Origin: Campylobacterales bacterium
Lineage (GTDB): Bacteria > Campylobacterota > Campylobacteria > Campylobacterales > Campylobacteraceae
Direction of reading: 5' to 3'
Length of the DNA: 60,867 nucleotides
Assembly (NCBI GenBank): GCA_014859645.1
Contig: JACUTV010000005.1
Span: 1 to 60,867 of the forward strand
The notes under the pieces were generated by a model. The model was not told the origin of the DNA. It worked only from the letters and a program-made list of their open reading frames with translations, and did no database searches. A program made the position numbers and the translations under genes. Shown here one piece after another: positions 18,480 to 27,392 of the stretch; the first letter of the stretch is position 1, and each line of letters opens with the position of its first letter.

Positions 18480-19190
18480 ATGGACCAAAGCACACTAAAA
18501 AAACTCATCGCCACTTGCAAACCTTTGCGTGTTTTATACGCGGAAGACAACCCACAAGTGCGTCTGCAAACGACCAAGATGCTGTCTATGTATTTTGACC
18601 ATATTGTCTCCGTGACCGATGGAAAAGAGGGGTGGGAGCAGTTTCAGGCTCACCCTTTTGATATGGTCTTTACAGACATTAACATGGCAGGGATGGATGG
18701 GCTTGGGCTTATTGAAGCTATTCGGAGCAAAGACGTACATGTACCCATTGTTGTTTTTTCCGCTTACAACAATCCTGAGTATTTTCTCACCACCATTAAG
18801 CTAGGCATACAGGGTTATTTGCTAAAACCTTTTCAATTTGAAGAAGTCGTCCAGACGCTACAAAAAATCCTGAACCTTTCTCACCATGCGTCTCCTTGCA
18901 CCCTTGAATTAGAAGGAGGGTATTGTTGGGACAAGCAAACCAAATGCCTGTGTTATGAAAAACAAGAGGTGCCTCTAAGTAAGCGAGAAATGTTTTTGCT
19001 CGACTTGCTTACTAGCTCAAAGGAGCGCATCTTTAGTAGCGAAGAGATAGAAATAGCTGTTTTTGATGATGATGCGTGTGACAACAAACGGGTGCGAAAT
19101 CTGCTCTCGAGGTTTCGGCAAAAATTATCCTGCGACTTGATTTGTTCTGTTTATGGCGAAGGGTACAAACTCCGATGGCATCGCCCGTGA
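18480..19190 (+). CDS. OmpR/PhoB-family response regulator
   Basis: A 236-residue two-component regulator. The receiver domain (about 18-130) has VLYAEDN, the phosphoacceptor Asp at about 66 in FTDINMAGMDG and the switch Lys in LLKPF. The winged-helix output domain (about 150-236) ends with KRVRNLLSRFRQKL and VYGEGYKLRW. The start at 18480 is chosen because GAGGA lies 4 nt upstream; an ATG at 18456 is possible. It overlaps the histidine kinase by 16 bp, so the two form a pair. Likely targets include the phased AGACAAT repeats just after the kinase gene. Confidence 0.9.
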   Translation: MDQSTLKKLIATCKPLRVLYAEDNPQVRLQTTKMLSMYFDHIVSVTDGKEGWEQFQAHPFDMVFTDINMAGMDGLGLIEAIRSKDVHVPIVVFSAYNNPEYFLTTIKLGIQGYLLKPFQFEEVVQTLQKILNLSHHASPCTLELEGGYCWDKQTKCLCYEKQEVPLSKREMFLLDLLTSSKERIFSSEEIEIAVFDDDACDNKRVRNLLSRFRQKLSCDLICSVYGEGYKLRWHRP

Positions 19191-20731
19191 GCCCTCAAAA
19201 CCTTCACGCACAGCAAGCCGAACGCTACATACAACTGTTCAACAACAGCGGTGTGGGGATTTTTATTGTGGACAAAGAGCGTTTGATTGTTGAAGCCAAT
19301 GCTGCTTTTTGCAAAATCTTTGGGTACGCTCACGAAGAAATCATCCACCAATCTGCCCTTTCCCTCCACCTCTCCTATGCCGCGTATGTCAATTTTGCCG
19401 AAATTGCCTTCAATAAAGTGCGTCAAAATGAAGCCCTCAACCTCAAATACCGCTTCAAACACAAAGACGGTCACGTCCTTTGGCTACGCATTGCGGGAGA
19501 TTCTATCCCTTCTAATGAAGAGGTGTTATGGACGATTACCGACATCACTAGCACCGTAGAAGCCCAAGAAAAACTTAAAAACAGTGAAGAACTTTTGCGC
19601 AATGCCGAAGCCATTTCTCACCTTGGAAGTTGGGAAATCGACCTTGCCACCCAAGCCCTCACCTGGTCCGATGAAATGTACCGCATCTACGGAGAATCAA
19701 GAGAAACCTTTACCCCTACCCTTGAATTTTTTGACCGCTATTTAGACGATGAAGACGCTAAACGTGTCAGAATCCTCAACCAACAAGCCATTTTTAGCGG
19801 AAAAACAGAAAAAATCGACTACATCATCCGCCGAAAAAACGGAGACAACGTCTTTATCAGCACCCAACGCAAGGCGCTTTATGGGGACGATGGAAGACCT
19901 TTAAAACTCGTAGGGACGTCTTTGGACGTAACCCAACTCAAAGAAAATGAGCGGCGCATCCACCACCTCAACAAAGAGCTTCACGAGGAAGTCAAACGCC
20001 AGCTTAACACCTTGCGCGAAAAGGACAAACAACTTCAGTTTCAATCCAGACTCGCCCAAATGGGGGAGATGCTTAGCATGATTGCCCACCAATGGCGTCA
20101 ACCGCTCTCAGCCATCTCTGCCACCACAGGCTTCCTGTCTATGAAGCTGTTGCTTGAAGAGTTTGAGGCCAAGGTTTTCACGCAAGAAATACAGCATATC
20201 GAAGAATACGCCAGCCATCTTTCCCAAACCATCGATGATTTTCGCAATTTTTTCAACCCTATTCGCCACAAAGAAGAGGTCTCTTTGGAGGCTGTTGTTG
20301 AAAAAACCTTGACCATCATTCAACCCATCCTAGACGCGCAAGGCATTTGTGTCCACACCTCTTTTTCTTCCCAAGAAGCCTTTCTTTCGTGCAAAAACGA
20401 ACTAGGGCAAGTCCTTCTTAACCTCATCAAAAACGCACAAGATGCTTTTGAAGAAACCTTATCTTTGCGCCCAACCCTCCACCTTATTACATGTAAAGAT
20501 ACGCATTTTTTGTATTTGATTGTCAAAGACAACGCAGGAGGAATCCCCGAAGCAATCAAAACCAAAATCTTCGATGCCTATTTTTCTACCAAATTTGACA
20601 AAGGCGGCACAGGTGTAGGCCTTAGCATGTCCAAGACCATCGTCGAAGAACATTGCCAAGGAGAACTTTTGGTCGAAAACGACGACGAAGGCGCTATCTT
20701 TACCATCAAAATCCCCCGCAAAGACAATTAG
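19175..20731 (+). CDS. Cytoplasmic PAS-PAS sensor histidine kinase
   Basis: 518 residues, no membrane segment. Two PAS domains (about 10-125, the second about 135-255 with PAC-type QRKALYGDDGRPLKLVGTSL) are followed by a coiled coil and a phosphoacceptor box MIAHQWRQPLSAISA, the QWRQP variant common in Campylobacterota. The ATPase domain has N box LNLIKNAQDAF, G1 DNAGGIPE and G2 GGTGVGLSMSK. The overlap with the upstream regulator marks them as a two-component pair. The signal is unknown; PAS sensing of redox, light or a small molecule in the cytoplasm is possible. Confidence 0.9.
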   Translation: MASPVSPQNLHAQQAERYIQLFNNSGVGIFIVDKERLIVEANAAFCKIFGYAHEEIIHQSALSLHLSYAAYVNFAEIAFNKVRQNEALNLKYRFKHKDGHVLWLRIAGDSIPSNEEVLWTITDITSTVEAQEKLKNSEELLRNAEAISHLGSWEIDLATQALTWSDEMYRIYGESRETFTPTLEFFDRYLDDEDAKRVRILNQQAIFSGKTEKIDYIIRRKNGDNVFISTQRKALYGDDGRPLKLVGTSLDVTQLKENERRIHHLNKELHEEVKRQLNTLREKDKQLQFQSRLAQMGEMLSMIAHQWRQPLSAISATTGFLSMKLLLEEFEAKVFTQEIQHIEEYASHLSQTIDDFRNFFNPIRHKEEVSLEAVVEKTLTIIQPILDAQGICVHTSFSSQEAFLSCKNELGQVLLNLIKNAQDAFEETLSLRPTLHLITCKDTHFLYLIVKDNAGGIPEAIKTKIFDAYFSTKFDKGGTGVGLSMSKTIVEEHCQGELLVENDDEGAIFTIKIPRKDN

Positions 20732-20782
20732 GAGACAATTCCCCTTCTTCCCCTCCCTTTTCGTGAGACAATCCCGAGACAC
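20722..20782. promoter_or_regulatory. Four helically phased AGACAAT repeats, likely response-regulator operator
   Basis: AGACAAT occurs at 20722, 20733 and 20766, and AGACACT at 20777. The spacings are 11, 33 and 11 bp, all multiples of 11. Such direct repeats at one-turn spacing are how OmpR/PhoB-type regulators bind; read on the other strand the unit is ATTGTCT, similar to Pho-box TGTCA units. The array ends about 28 bp before the TATAAT at 20811, right after the two-component genes. Confidence 0.65.
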
Positions 20783-20810
20783 TCTTTTTCTATACTTGTA
20801 TTAAGACTTT

Positions 20811-20837
20811 TATAATCTTAGTACAAGGAGAGTTACG
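20811..20837 (+). promoter_or_regulatory. Promoter -10 and ribosome site of the membrane protein/MBL/COG0523 unit
   Basis: TATAAT at 20811-20816 has no good -35 box at the expected place, which fits an activator-dependent promoter. ACAAGGAGAG precedes the ATG at 20838. Confidence 0.6.
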
Positions 20838-22223
20838 ATGGAAACACCACTTTTTCTCGAAGAGAGAAGCTTGGTCAAACGCTACAGCGGGCCTTGGCCT
20901 CTGCTCATCAACACCCTGTTTATCGCCGTGCTGTTTTACATTAGCTGGTGGATTTTTCAAGACCCAAGGGGCATCATGCGCATGTATACGCCTTTTGAAG
21001 GCTACATGTGGTGCCGTTGGCTGCTGGTCATCATGATTTGGATAGCCTACGTTTTCGACTTTTGGCCCTTTAGCCGCACGTGGCTAAAAAACACCCACCC
21101 TGTGCTCAAAGGTGTCATTTTCACAACCCTAACAGTTGTGCTTTTCACCGTTTTGCTCAAAGGGTTTTTTGAGACCGTTTTGGGGGAGTTGGCGATCGCG
21201 TACTTTAGCCCTAGACGGCTAACAGAACTTGGACTCATTGAGTTTTACGCCATCGAGTATTCCGCCCAAGCCATCTTAATGTTTGCCGCTATCGCTTCGT
21301 GGCTTAGTCCTGCGTGGGTCGTGGCTGCTGAAAATGCTCCGTGGCAAAACCTCAAACAGCCCATCAAAGGGTTTACGGTGTTGATGTTTACTTTTTTCCT
21401 TAGTTTCATCGTCTACTTTGTGGCCTTTCACTCCCACATGGCCATCTTATTTGACCCGTGGCAAGAATTTACCGCTATCACACCTCCTTGGTGGGAAAGC
21501 TTTGCTGACACTGTCCACGGGAACTTTAATATCGCTTGGATTATGTGCTGTACGGTCATCGTCTGGATGCACGAAACCATTTGGGAGCGGTATCCTTTTT
21601 CCATGATCGAACGTCCTTGGCTACGACGCACTGCTTCTTTTATGGGCATCATTGCCATCGCCGTGGCGTTGAGCTTTTTTCTCTACTACGCCCAAGAATT
21701 GGCGTGGGGCGAAGCGATTCGAGGCACAAGACGGGATGAATCTCCTGATTGGCGTTGGTTACATGTAGGAGAATTGGCCATCTTTTGGTTGGTGCCAACA
21801 CTCTTTATGCATTTTTACCTCAATAACGGCGTGAACCGTTTTAGCAAACCTGTCAACATCCTCTTTCGCACCCTCATTTCCATCGCGGCGGCGGTCGTTT
21901 TATACTATGTGTACTACAAAACTGCGCACCTTTTCTTAGGCACACAAAAAGGGTTTTCACACCCACAGCAATTTCCTATGGTACCTATGATTTGGCTCGT
22001 TAATGTGATGCTGGTGAATTACTGGTTCATGGACGGGTGGCCAGGATGGCGCCTCTCACGAGAGGGCGAAGTGGTAAAAACCGCCCATGGTGTCCATGAA
22101 AAATCCGTCCTCACGCCTGCGTTTTACCGTGGTGTGATTGGGGGAACACTTGGTGGGGTTGTCTTTTATTTTGCCCTTGTTTACCTCTTGCCAGCCATGA
22201 CCAATGCGCTGCGCATTTACTAA
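20838..22223 (+). CDS. Polytopic membrane protein of unknown function
   Basis: 461 residues with about ten to twelve hydrophobic segments spread over the whole length, e.g. LLINTLFIAVLFYISWWIF, GVIFTTLTVVLFTVLLKGFF and GVIGGTLGGVVFYFALVYLL. It is rich in Trp and in His/Glu near membrane borders (FHSHMAILFDPW, VWMHETIWERYPF, YYAQELAWGEAIRG), which suggests a redox, metal or transport role, but no known family was recognised. It is first in a tight unit with a Tat-exported MBL-fold protein (22237) and a metallochaperone GTPase (23448), preceded by phased operator repeats. A partner role for the periplasmic MBL protein is inferred from position only. Confidence 0.8.
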   Translation: METPLFLEERSLVKRYSGPWPLLINTLFIAVLFYISWWIFQDPRGIMRMYTPFEGYMWCRWLLVIMIWIAYVFDFWPFSRTWLKNTHPVLKGVIFTTLTVVLFTVLLKGFFETVLGELAIAYFSPRRLTELGLIEFYAIEYSAQAILMFAAIASWLSPAWVVAAENAPWQNLKQPIKGFTVLMFTFFLSFIVYFVAFHSHMAILFDPWQEFTAITPPWWESFADTVHGNFNIAWIMCCTVIVWMHETIWERYPFSMIERPWLRRTASFMGIIAIAVALSFFLYYAQELAWGEAIRGTRRDESPDWRWLHVGELAIFWLVPTLFMHFYLNNGVNRFSKPVNILFRTLISIAAAVVLYYVYYKTAHLFLGTQKGFSHPQQFPMVPMIWLVNVMLVNYWFMDGWPGWRLSREGEVVKTAHGVHEKSVLTPAFYRGVIGGTLGGVVFYFALVYLLPAMTNALRIY

Positions 22224-22236
22224 AAAGGAGGCGATA

Positions 22237-23400
22237 ATGCCAACAACACAAACCCAAGGGCGACGGGAATTTCTCAAAGGGGCGGCTACAGGTCTTGGAC
22301 TTGGAACATTAAGCGCCATGGGAATTTTCTCCTACTCTCCCATGCGGGCATTTTTTCTGCCCGAGGCTGAACGAAAAATGGCGGATTTTGGTACATGTAA
22401 AAGTGTAAAAGTGACCAATATCTCAGAAACAAGCTGGTTTGATAACTCCATCTTAATGGGCGACATCAAAGGCGCGGGTGGCCTTTTGGTCAACCAATAC
22501 GACTACAACTGGGCACCTTTTGGGGACGGTTCGGGGCTGGCCAAAGGAAGCTATGAACGGGGTATTGCCAAAATCAAACACTTACTCCCCAACCACCTTG
22601 AAGAGGCGTGGGAGATTATCAAAACAAACAGTGTCAACCCCGACAACGCAGGGGGTTTTGCAGCTTTGGTTGAAATCGAAAGCTTAGAGGGCAAAAAAAC
22701 AAAATACCTCCTAGACAGCGGGTGGTCTTATGCGTGGATGGACGAATGTTTCAAGCGCGAAGGCATCGATAAGATGCTTCAAAACAACGAAATCGAAGCC
22801 CTTATCATCTCCCACGAACACTTTGACCACTTTTGGGGCTTACCCGTCACCATGAAGTACGCCCCCAACATCAAGATTATCATCCCTGAAGGGTTTTACA
22901 AAGAAGGACTTCAGTACATTAAAGATTCGGGCCACACGGGCGAAGTGGTGGTTGCTAAAAAAGGGCGCAATGACTGGGAACCTGGCTTTTGCACCTACAC
23001 CTTTGACGTGCCTATCATCTGCCGTGTTTTTGGAGAACAATCCCTCTTTGTAAACGTGCAAGACAAAGGGCTTGTGAGCATCACGGGGTGTTGTCACCAA
23101 GGCATCATCAAGTTCGCCGACACGGCGTACAAAGAGCTCAAATACGACAACGACCAAATGTACGGGCTTTACGGAGGCTTGCACATTTCCCCCTTTGAAG
23201 ACTGGGATCCAAAGTACGACGACCTTGTTATTTCACTGGGCAAATGGGACTTTCAAAAAGTCGGGTGCAACCACTGCACAGGCTTGCTGACCGCGCAAAA
23301 ATTTATCCGCGCGGGGTATCCTGTGGTGGAAGGAACCGCCCAACATCGCTCTAAAAGCAAAGCCTACCTTGGTAATGGCGACATTATCACCTTTGGCTAA
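22237..23400 (+). CDS. Tat-exported metallo-beta-lactamase-fold hydrolase
   Basis: 387 residues. The N-terminus has a twin-arginine signal (RREFLKGAATGLGLG), so it is exported folded, with its metal already bound. The metal-binding motif is ISHEHFDHFWG (HxHxDH form), followed by SITGCCHQG, YGGLHIS and a C-terminal CNHCTG. This set resembles the branch that includes dihydropterin-ribofuranosylaminobenzene phosphate synthase-like proteins. The substrate is unknown. The ATG at 22237 is chosen for AGGAGG 6 nt upstream. It follows the membrane protein by 13 bp. Folding before export fits a cytoplasmic metallochaperone, as encoded next. Confidence 0.85.
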   Translation: MPTTQTQGRREFLKGAATGLGLGTLSAMGIFSYSPMRAFFLPEAERKMADFGTCKSVKVTNISETSWFDNSILMGDIKGAGGLLVNQYDYNWAPFGDGSGLAKGSYERGIAKIKHLLPNHLEEAWEIIKTNSVNPDNAGGFAALVEIESLEGKKTKYLLDSGWSYAWMDECFKREGIDKMLQNNEIEALIISHEHFDHFWGLPVTMKYAPNIKIIIPEGFYKEGLQYIKDSGHTGEVVVAKKGRNDWEPGFCTYTFDVPIICRVFGEQSLFVNVQDKGLVSITGCCHQGIIKFADTAYKELKYDNDQMYGLYGGLHISPFEDWDPKYDDLVISLGKWDFQKVGCNHCTGLLTAQKFIRAGYPVVEGTAQHRSKSKAYLGNGDIITFG

Positions 23401-23408
23401 CACGCTCA

Positions 23409-23433
23409 CCCAAGGGGCGTCAAGCTCCTTGGG
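23409..23433 (+). other. Intercistronic hairpin before COG0523 gene
   Basis: CCCAAGG (23409-23415) pairs with CCTTGGG (23427-23433), just upstream of the AAAAGGA ribosome site of the next gene. It has no T tract, so it is more likely an RNA-processing or translation element than a terminator. Confidence 0.4.
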
Positions 23434-23447
23434 AAAAGGATTGACTT

Positions 23448-25244
23448 ATGCGCATTGATGACCTTTATCCGCTTGCTTTTGAACACACCGCACAGGGCTT
23501 TCGCACCCTCATGCGCACCTTGCTCATCAAGGCAAATTACGACGGGGTTTTAAAAAAAACCACAGGCTTTAGAGGCATGCACGTGAGCGAAGAACGCCAA
23601 GAGTGCTGGACACTCAAGTTTGAACAATTCGCTGGCGTTTTTGGGATTTTTCTGGCCAACCTTGATGACACGTTTGGCCATTTTCACCTGCATTATTTTC
23701 CCTCTCCCCAAGAAGCCTTACTGGAAAAATGCTCTTTAGCAGAAGCGTGCCTTGCTAACGCTCCTGATTTTATCGACAAGGTGCGTACGTTTTACGCTCA
23801 CGACGCGCTCTTAACGCATTTTTTCATTGGAACTTTAGCCTTACATGTAGACCCGCAAAACGAAAGCCTTTATGGGGCGTACCAAGGGCAAATGCGTGAG
23901 CGTATTTATGCTAAAGAGGGCGTGGTTCATCCTCATGAGCCCCACACCTTCTTGGTGCCAAAAGAGGGACTAGACAAAGACTTTCCCGCCTTTCGCCTGC
24001 TCTTGCCCCTCATGCACTTTTTTAACACTACCCTTTTGCGCCTCACCCAAGAAGCGCCCCGCACCTTTGAACTCTTTCGCGCCAAGGGAACCTGCCTTAC
24101 TTACGACAGTGCGGGCGTCTTTCACTCCGCTGCCGATGGAGGTTCGGTCAAGATTTTGGTCGCCACAGGCTATGGAAAAATACCCCACAGCACCTTAACC
24201 CAAACCCTGCTAGAAGGCACCCATGCAAAAAAGATGGATGATTCTAAAAGCCTCACCGTTTTTTTTCAAAAAGCACCGTGGTATGAACTCGATGCCAACA
24301 ACCATCTCGTCACCACGCCCCTCGCCCAAGCAACGCCAAAGCCAAAACTCATCGTTGTAACAGGCTTTTTAGGCTCTGGAAAAACCAGTTTTTTGCAGCA
24401 CTACATCGAACACGAAACCCAAAACAATCGTTTTGTAGGCATCATCCAAAACGAGATTGGAAAAATCGGTCTCGATGGCAAGCTTTTGGATTATGATTAT
24501 TCGTTGGTTGAGATGGACGAGGGGTGTGTGTGCTGTTCCCTTTCGGGTCAATTGCGCGCAGGCATTGGAGCACTCACCCAAAAAGCTTCGCCAGATACAA
24601 TCTTGTTGGAGACGTCAGGCGTGGCCAACCCTTTTAACCTCCTTAGCGAACTAGATGAACTGGACGATTTGGTAGATTTTGAAGCCATTGTGACGGTGGT
24701 GGATGGGGTTAATGCCCTAGCGTTGTTTGAGCAGTATCGTATTTTTCAAGACCAAGTGCGCGCCGCCGATGTGATTTTGCTCAACAAAAGCGACTTGCTC
24801 GATGAAATCACCCAAGCCAAGGTCTACGCCCGCATCCTTGCCAACAACCGCTGTGCGGCCATCTTGCCTGTGGTGGAGGGCAACATTCACCCTAGCACCT
24901 TGCGCCGTTCTATCGTGGCTTCCACCTCACAGATTGCTTCTTTGATTTCCGAAGAAGAAAGCGCGCCTTTTACCCATGTGGATGAGGGCATTTCAAGCCT
25001 CAAAGTGACACTCTCAGCCCCTTTAACGAAAGGATTATTTTCCACTTACCTTCGCAAATTACCCAAAAAAATCTACCGCGTTAAGGGCGTGGTGCGCTTT
25101 AAGGATGAGCCAAATCCCTGGGTAGTCCAGTACGTCAACGGGCAATTTGAATTTTTAGAACAGTGCAACGGAGCCAACACGGAAACATTTTTGGTGTTTA
25201 TCGGCAAAGATTTAGACAAGGGGTATTTTGAAGGGCCGCTGTAG
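23448..25244 (+). CDS. COG0523/CobW-like metallochaperone GTPase with large N-terminal extension
   Basis: 598 residues, nearly twice the usual COG0523 length. From about 303 it has the GTPase (P-loop VTGFLGSGKTS, metal motif GCVCCSLSG, LLETSGVANP, guanine motif LNKSDLL) and the usual C-terminal domain. Residues 1-about 295 are an unrecognised domain with a His-rich stretch (TFGHFHLHYF) that could bind metal. G3E GTPases of this kind insert or traffic Zn, Co, Ni or Fe. Its position after a Tat-exported metallohydrolase suggests it loads that enzyme before export. This is inference; no zinc-uptake repressor box was identified upstream. Confidence 0.87.
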   Translation: MRIDDLYPLAFEHTAQGFRTLMRTLLIKANYDGVLKKTTGFRGMHVSEERQECWTLKFEQFAGVFGIFLANLDDTFGHFHLHYFPSPQEALLEKCSLAEACLANAPDFIDKVRTFYAHDALLTHFFIGTLALHVDPQNESLYGAYQGQMRERIYAKEGVVHPHEPHTFLVPKEGLDKDFPAFRLLLPLMHFFNTTLLRLTQEAPRTFELFRAKGTCLTYDSAGVFHSAADGGSVKILVATGYGKIPHSTLTQTLLEGTHAKKMDDSKSLTVFFQKAPWYELDANNHLVTTPLAQATPKPKLIVVTGFLGSGKTSFLQHYIEHETQNNRFVGIIQNEIGKIGLDGKLLDYDYSLVEMDEGCVCCSLSGQLRAGIGALTQKASPDTILLETSGVANPFNLLSELDELDDLVDFEAIVTVVDGVNALALFEQYRIFQDQVRAADVILLNKSDLLDEITQAKVYARILANNRCAAILPVVEGNIHPSTLRRSIVASTSQIASLISEEESAPFTHVDEGISSLKVTLSAPLTKGLFSTYLRKLPKKIYRVKGVVRFKDEPNPWVVQYVNGQFEFLEQCNGANTETFLVFIGKDLDKGYFEGPL

Positions 25245-25360
25245 CTAACAGTAAAGCCCTGAAAGTATTTTTATTAAGGTTGGTTTTGTGCCTCCTTTTT
25301 TAAAGCAGTCGTATGTTAAAGTTAACACTATTGTTACAAATCCAACATACTGGCAGTGCC

Positions 25361-26527
25361 ATGAGCCCATATTCTTTTGCTTTTTTTGGAATTCCCAAAG
25401 ACGAAATGCTCTCTCCTGCTCTTGTAGAGCGCGTCAATCTGGAGCGTGCGCGGGTCTATTTTAGCAACACTACTGGAAACATTGCCTCTTTGTGCGCAGG
25501 CACCCTCTTGGCCTCTGGCATACTCTACACCTTTGAAGTTGCCACGTGGATTATTCTGTGTTGGGCGTTTGTGCTGTTTTTTCTTGGGTGGATAGGGTGG
25601 AGGTATGAAAAAAAGGTTACCGCACAAGCGTTACATGTAAAAGCTATTTACGCTCAAGTTTCCACGCGCATCGGGATTGGCTTTCTCATCGGCGCCGTGT
25701 GGGGACTCTTTGCTTTTATTGTTCCTGCGGATTCTTACTTGGGATTTGCCCTTTCTTTTATTGCGGTTTCCACCTTGGTGATTATTGGCATGCTAAGCTT
25801 TAGTGTCATGCCTATGCAATTTTTTGCCTATATTGTAGGGGCTATGTTGCCCTTGATGTCGCGACTATTAAACACCTACACCCACACAAACGAATTTTTT
25901 TACCTCATCCTTTTTGCCATTGTATTGGTCTGGCAAGCAGTGCTTTTGCTCAAAGCCCGCACAAACTCCATCACCGCTATTCGCGCCATCATCCTTAACG
26001 AAAAGCTCAAAGACGAAGTCGGGCGCTACGCCCAAGCCCAAAAACACATCGAATACCTCGCCTACCACGACCACCTCACAGGTGCTTGGAATCGCCGCTA
26101 TTTTGAAGATTTTTTAGAAGATTTGCTCTTAAAAGCGGGGCTTACAAACCAATGCGTGGGCATCCTTGCCATCGACATCAACCGCCTCAAACCACTCAAC
26201 GACCACTACGGCCACCATTACGGTGACCAATTGCTCATTGCTTTTGTCAAACACCTCAAAGAACACCTCCCTAAAGAGGCTCTTTTAGCGCGCGTTGGGG
26301 GCGATGAGTTTGTCATTGTACTTTCCAACACCGCCTCTTTGGATTCCCTTCTAGAACAAGGAGAGCGTTTCAAAACCATCCTCACCACTGCTTATGTAAT
26401 TCAGGATATTTCAGTCCCTAGCAGTGCTAGCGTAGGATGCGCACTTTTCCCACAAGATGCCCAAGAAATAGACGCGCTCCTCGCTATCGCCGATGCACGC
26501 ATGTATGAGGATAAAAAAAGTATCTAG
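25361..26527 (+). CDS. Membrane diguanylate cyclase (GGDEF)
   Basis: About 388 residues. An N-terminal membrane region with about six segments (about 35-210, MASE-like) is followed by a GGDEF domain with DHLTGAWNRRYFEDF and an intact RVGGDEF active site. No EAL domain is present. It should make c-di-GMP from GTP at the inner membrane, which could feed LapD 10 kb upstream. Neither the ATG at 25361 nor an upstream one at 25313 has a clear ribosome site; 25361 is chosen because the family usually starts close to the first membrane segment. The stop is 13 bp from the convergent next gene. Confidence 0.88.
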   Translation: MSPYSFAFFGIPKDEMLSPALVERVNLERARVYFSNTTGNIASLCAGTLLASGILYTFEVATWIILCWAFVLFFLGWIGWRYEKKVTAQALHVKAIYAQVSTRIGIGFLIGAVWGLFAFIVPADSYLGFALSFIAVSTLVIIGMLSFSVMPMQFFAYIVGAMLPLMSRLLNTYTHTNEFFYLILFAIVLVWQAVLLLKARTNSITAIRAIILNEKLKDEVGRYAQAQKHIEYLAYHDHLTGAWNRRYFEDFLEDLLLKAGLTNQCVGILAIDINRLKPLNDHYGHHYGDQLLIAFVKHLKEHLPKEALLARVGGDEFVIVLSNTASLDSLLEQGERFKTILTTAYVIQDISVPSSASVGCALFPQDAQEIDALLAIADARMYEDKKSI

Positions 26528-26540
26528 CCCTTCTTAGCAC

Positions 26541-27275
26541 CTATTTGCCAAAAATTTCCCTCAAATACCCACCAAAACGCTCCCACGACTTGCGGTCAGC
26601 CTCGGCGTGGTAACGGGGGGAACCTAGCACACTAAACGCATGGGGTGCACCACTGTACGTGTGCATTTCATGGGAAATCCCCGCACTTTCAAGCTCTTTG
26701 GCAAAGGTGGCAAACTCTTCCATGCTAATGGACGCATCTGCGGTTCCGTGAAAAACAACCACTTCACCCGTGATGCCTTCCACGCTTTGTCCCTTAGGTG
26801 TGGCTAGTCCTCCGTGAAAAGGTACAAAGGCTTTGAGCGGGGCGCCTGCGCGGGCAAATTCTAAAATCACCGTACCGCCAAAACAATACCCCAAGCCTAT
26901 GGCATTGTCCACATTGGCGCCTGCACGCTGTGCTGCGTCAAAACCTGCTTGTAAAATCGCCCGCATTTTGGGGCGGTCGTTGTACAAATCTCCTGTCAAC
27001 GCGCGCCGTTTTTCCACCGTGTCAGCGGCTACATTTTTACCAAACATGTCCACTGCAAAGGTCGCATAACCCATCTCATGCAACATGCTTGCGCGCTTTT
27101 TTTCGTACCCATCCAACCCATCCCAATCGTGCACCAACAACACTAAAGGCGCCGTTTTATGGGGTGAGGTATAGTACCCCTCATACGTCTTGCCCTCTAC
27201 TTCATACACCACAGGCGCCCCATCGGCAAAGGCCAACACACCTGCACAAATCCATCCTACGATACTTCGGGTCAT
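26541..27275 (-). CDS. Exported dienelactone hydrolase-family protein
   Basis: A 244-residue alpha/beta hydrolase of the DLH family. The catalytic Cys lies in GYCFGG, the Asp in HGTAD and the His in GAPHAF. A short signal peptide (MTRSIVGWICAGVLAFADGA) suggests a periplasmic location, as in several homologues annotated as periplasmic DLH. The natural substrate is unclear; most such proteins are carboxyl-ester hydrolases. AAAGGAG lies 6 nt before the ATG. It is monocistronic by position, with 117 bp to nnrS upstream. Confidence 0.88.
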   Translation of the reverse strand: MTRSIVGWICAGVLAFADGAPVVYEVEGKTYEGYYTSPHKTAPLVLLVHDWDGLDGYEKKRASMLHEMGYATFAVDMFGKNVAADTVEKRRALTGDLYNDRPKMRAILQAGFDAAQRAGANVDNAIGLGYCFGGTVILEFARAGAPLKAFVPFHGGLATPKGQSVEGITGEVVVFHGTADASISMEEFATFAKELESAGISHEMHTYSGAPHAFSVLGSPRYHAEADRKSWERFGGYLREIFGK

Positions 27276-27392
27276 GGTCGCTCCTTTAAAATTAACGTGG
27301 TATTTTACGTCAATCTTAACCCTCCTTGACCAAAACCCTCTTAAATCTTTTGGGCTAGTCTTAAGAAGTAATACGCCCTTAACGCGTCCTTG

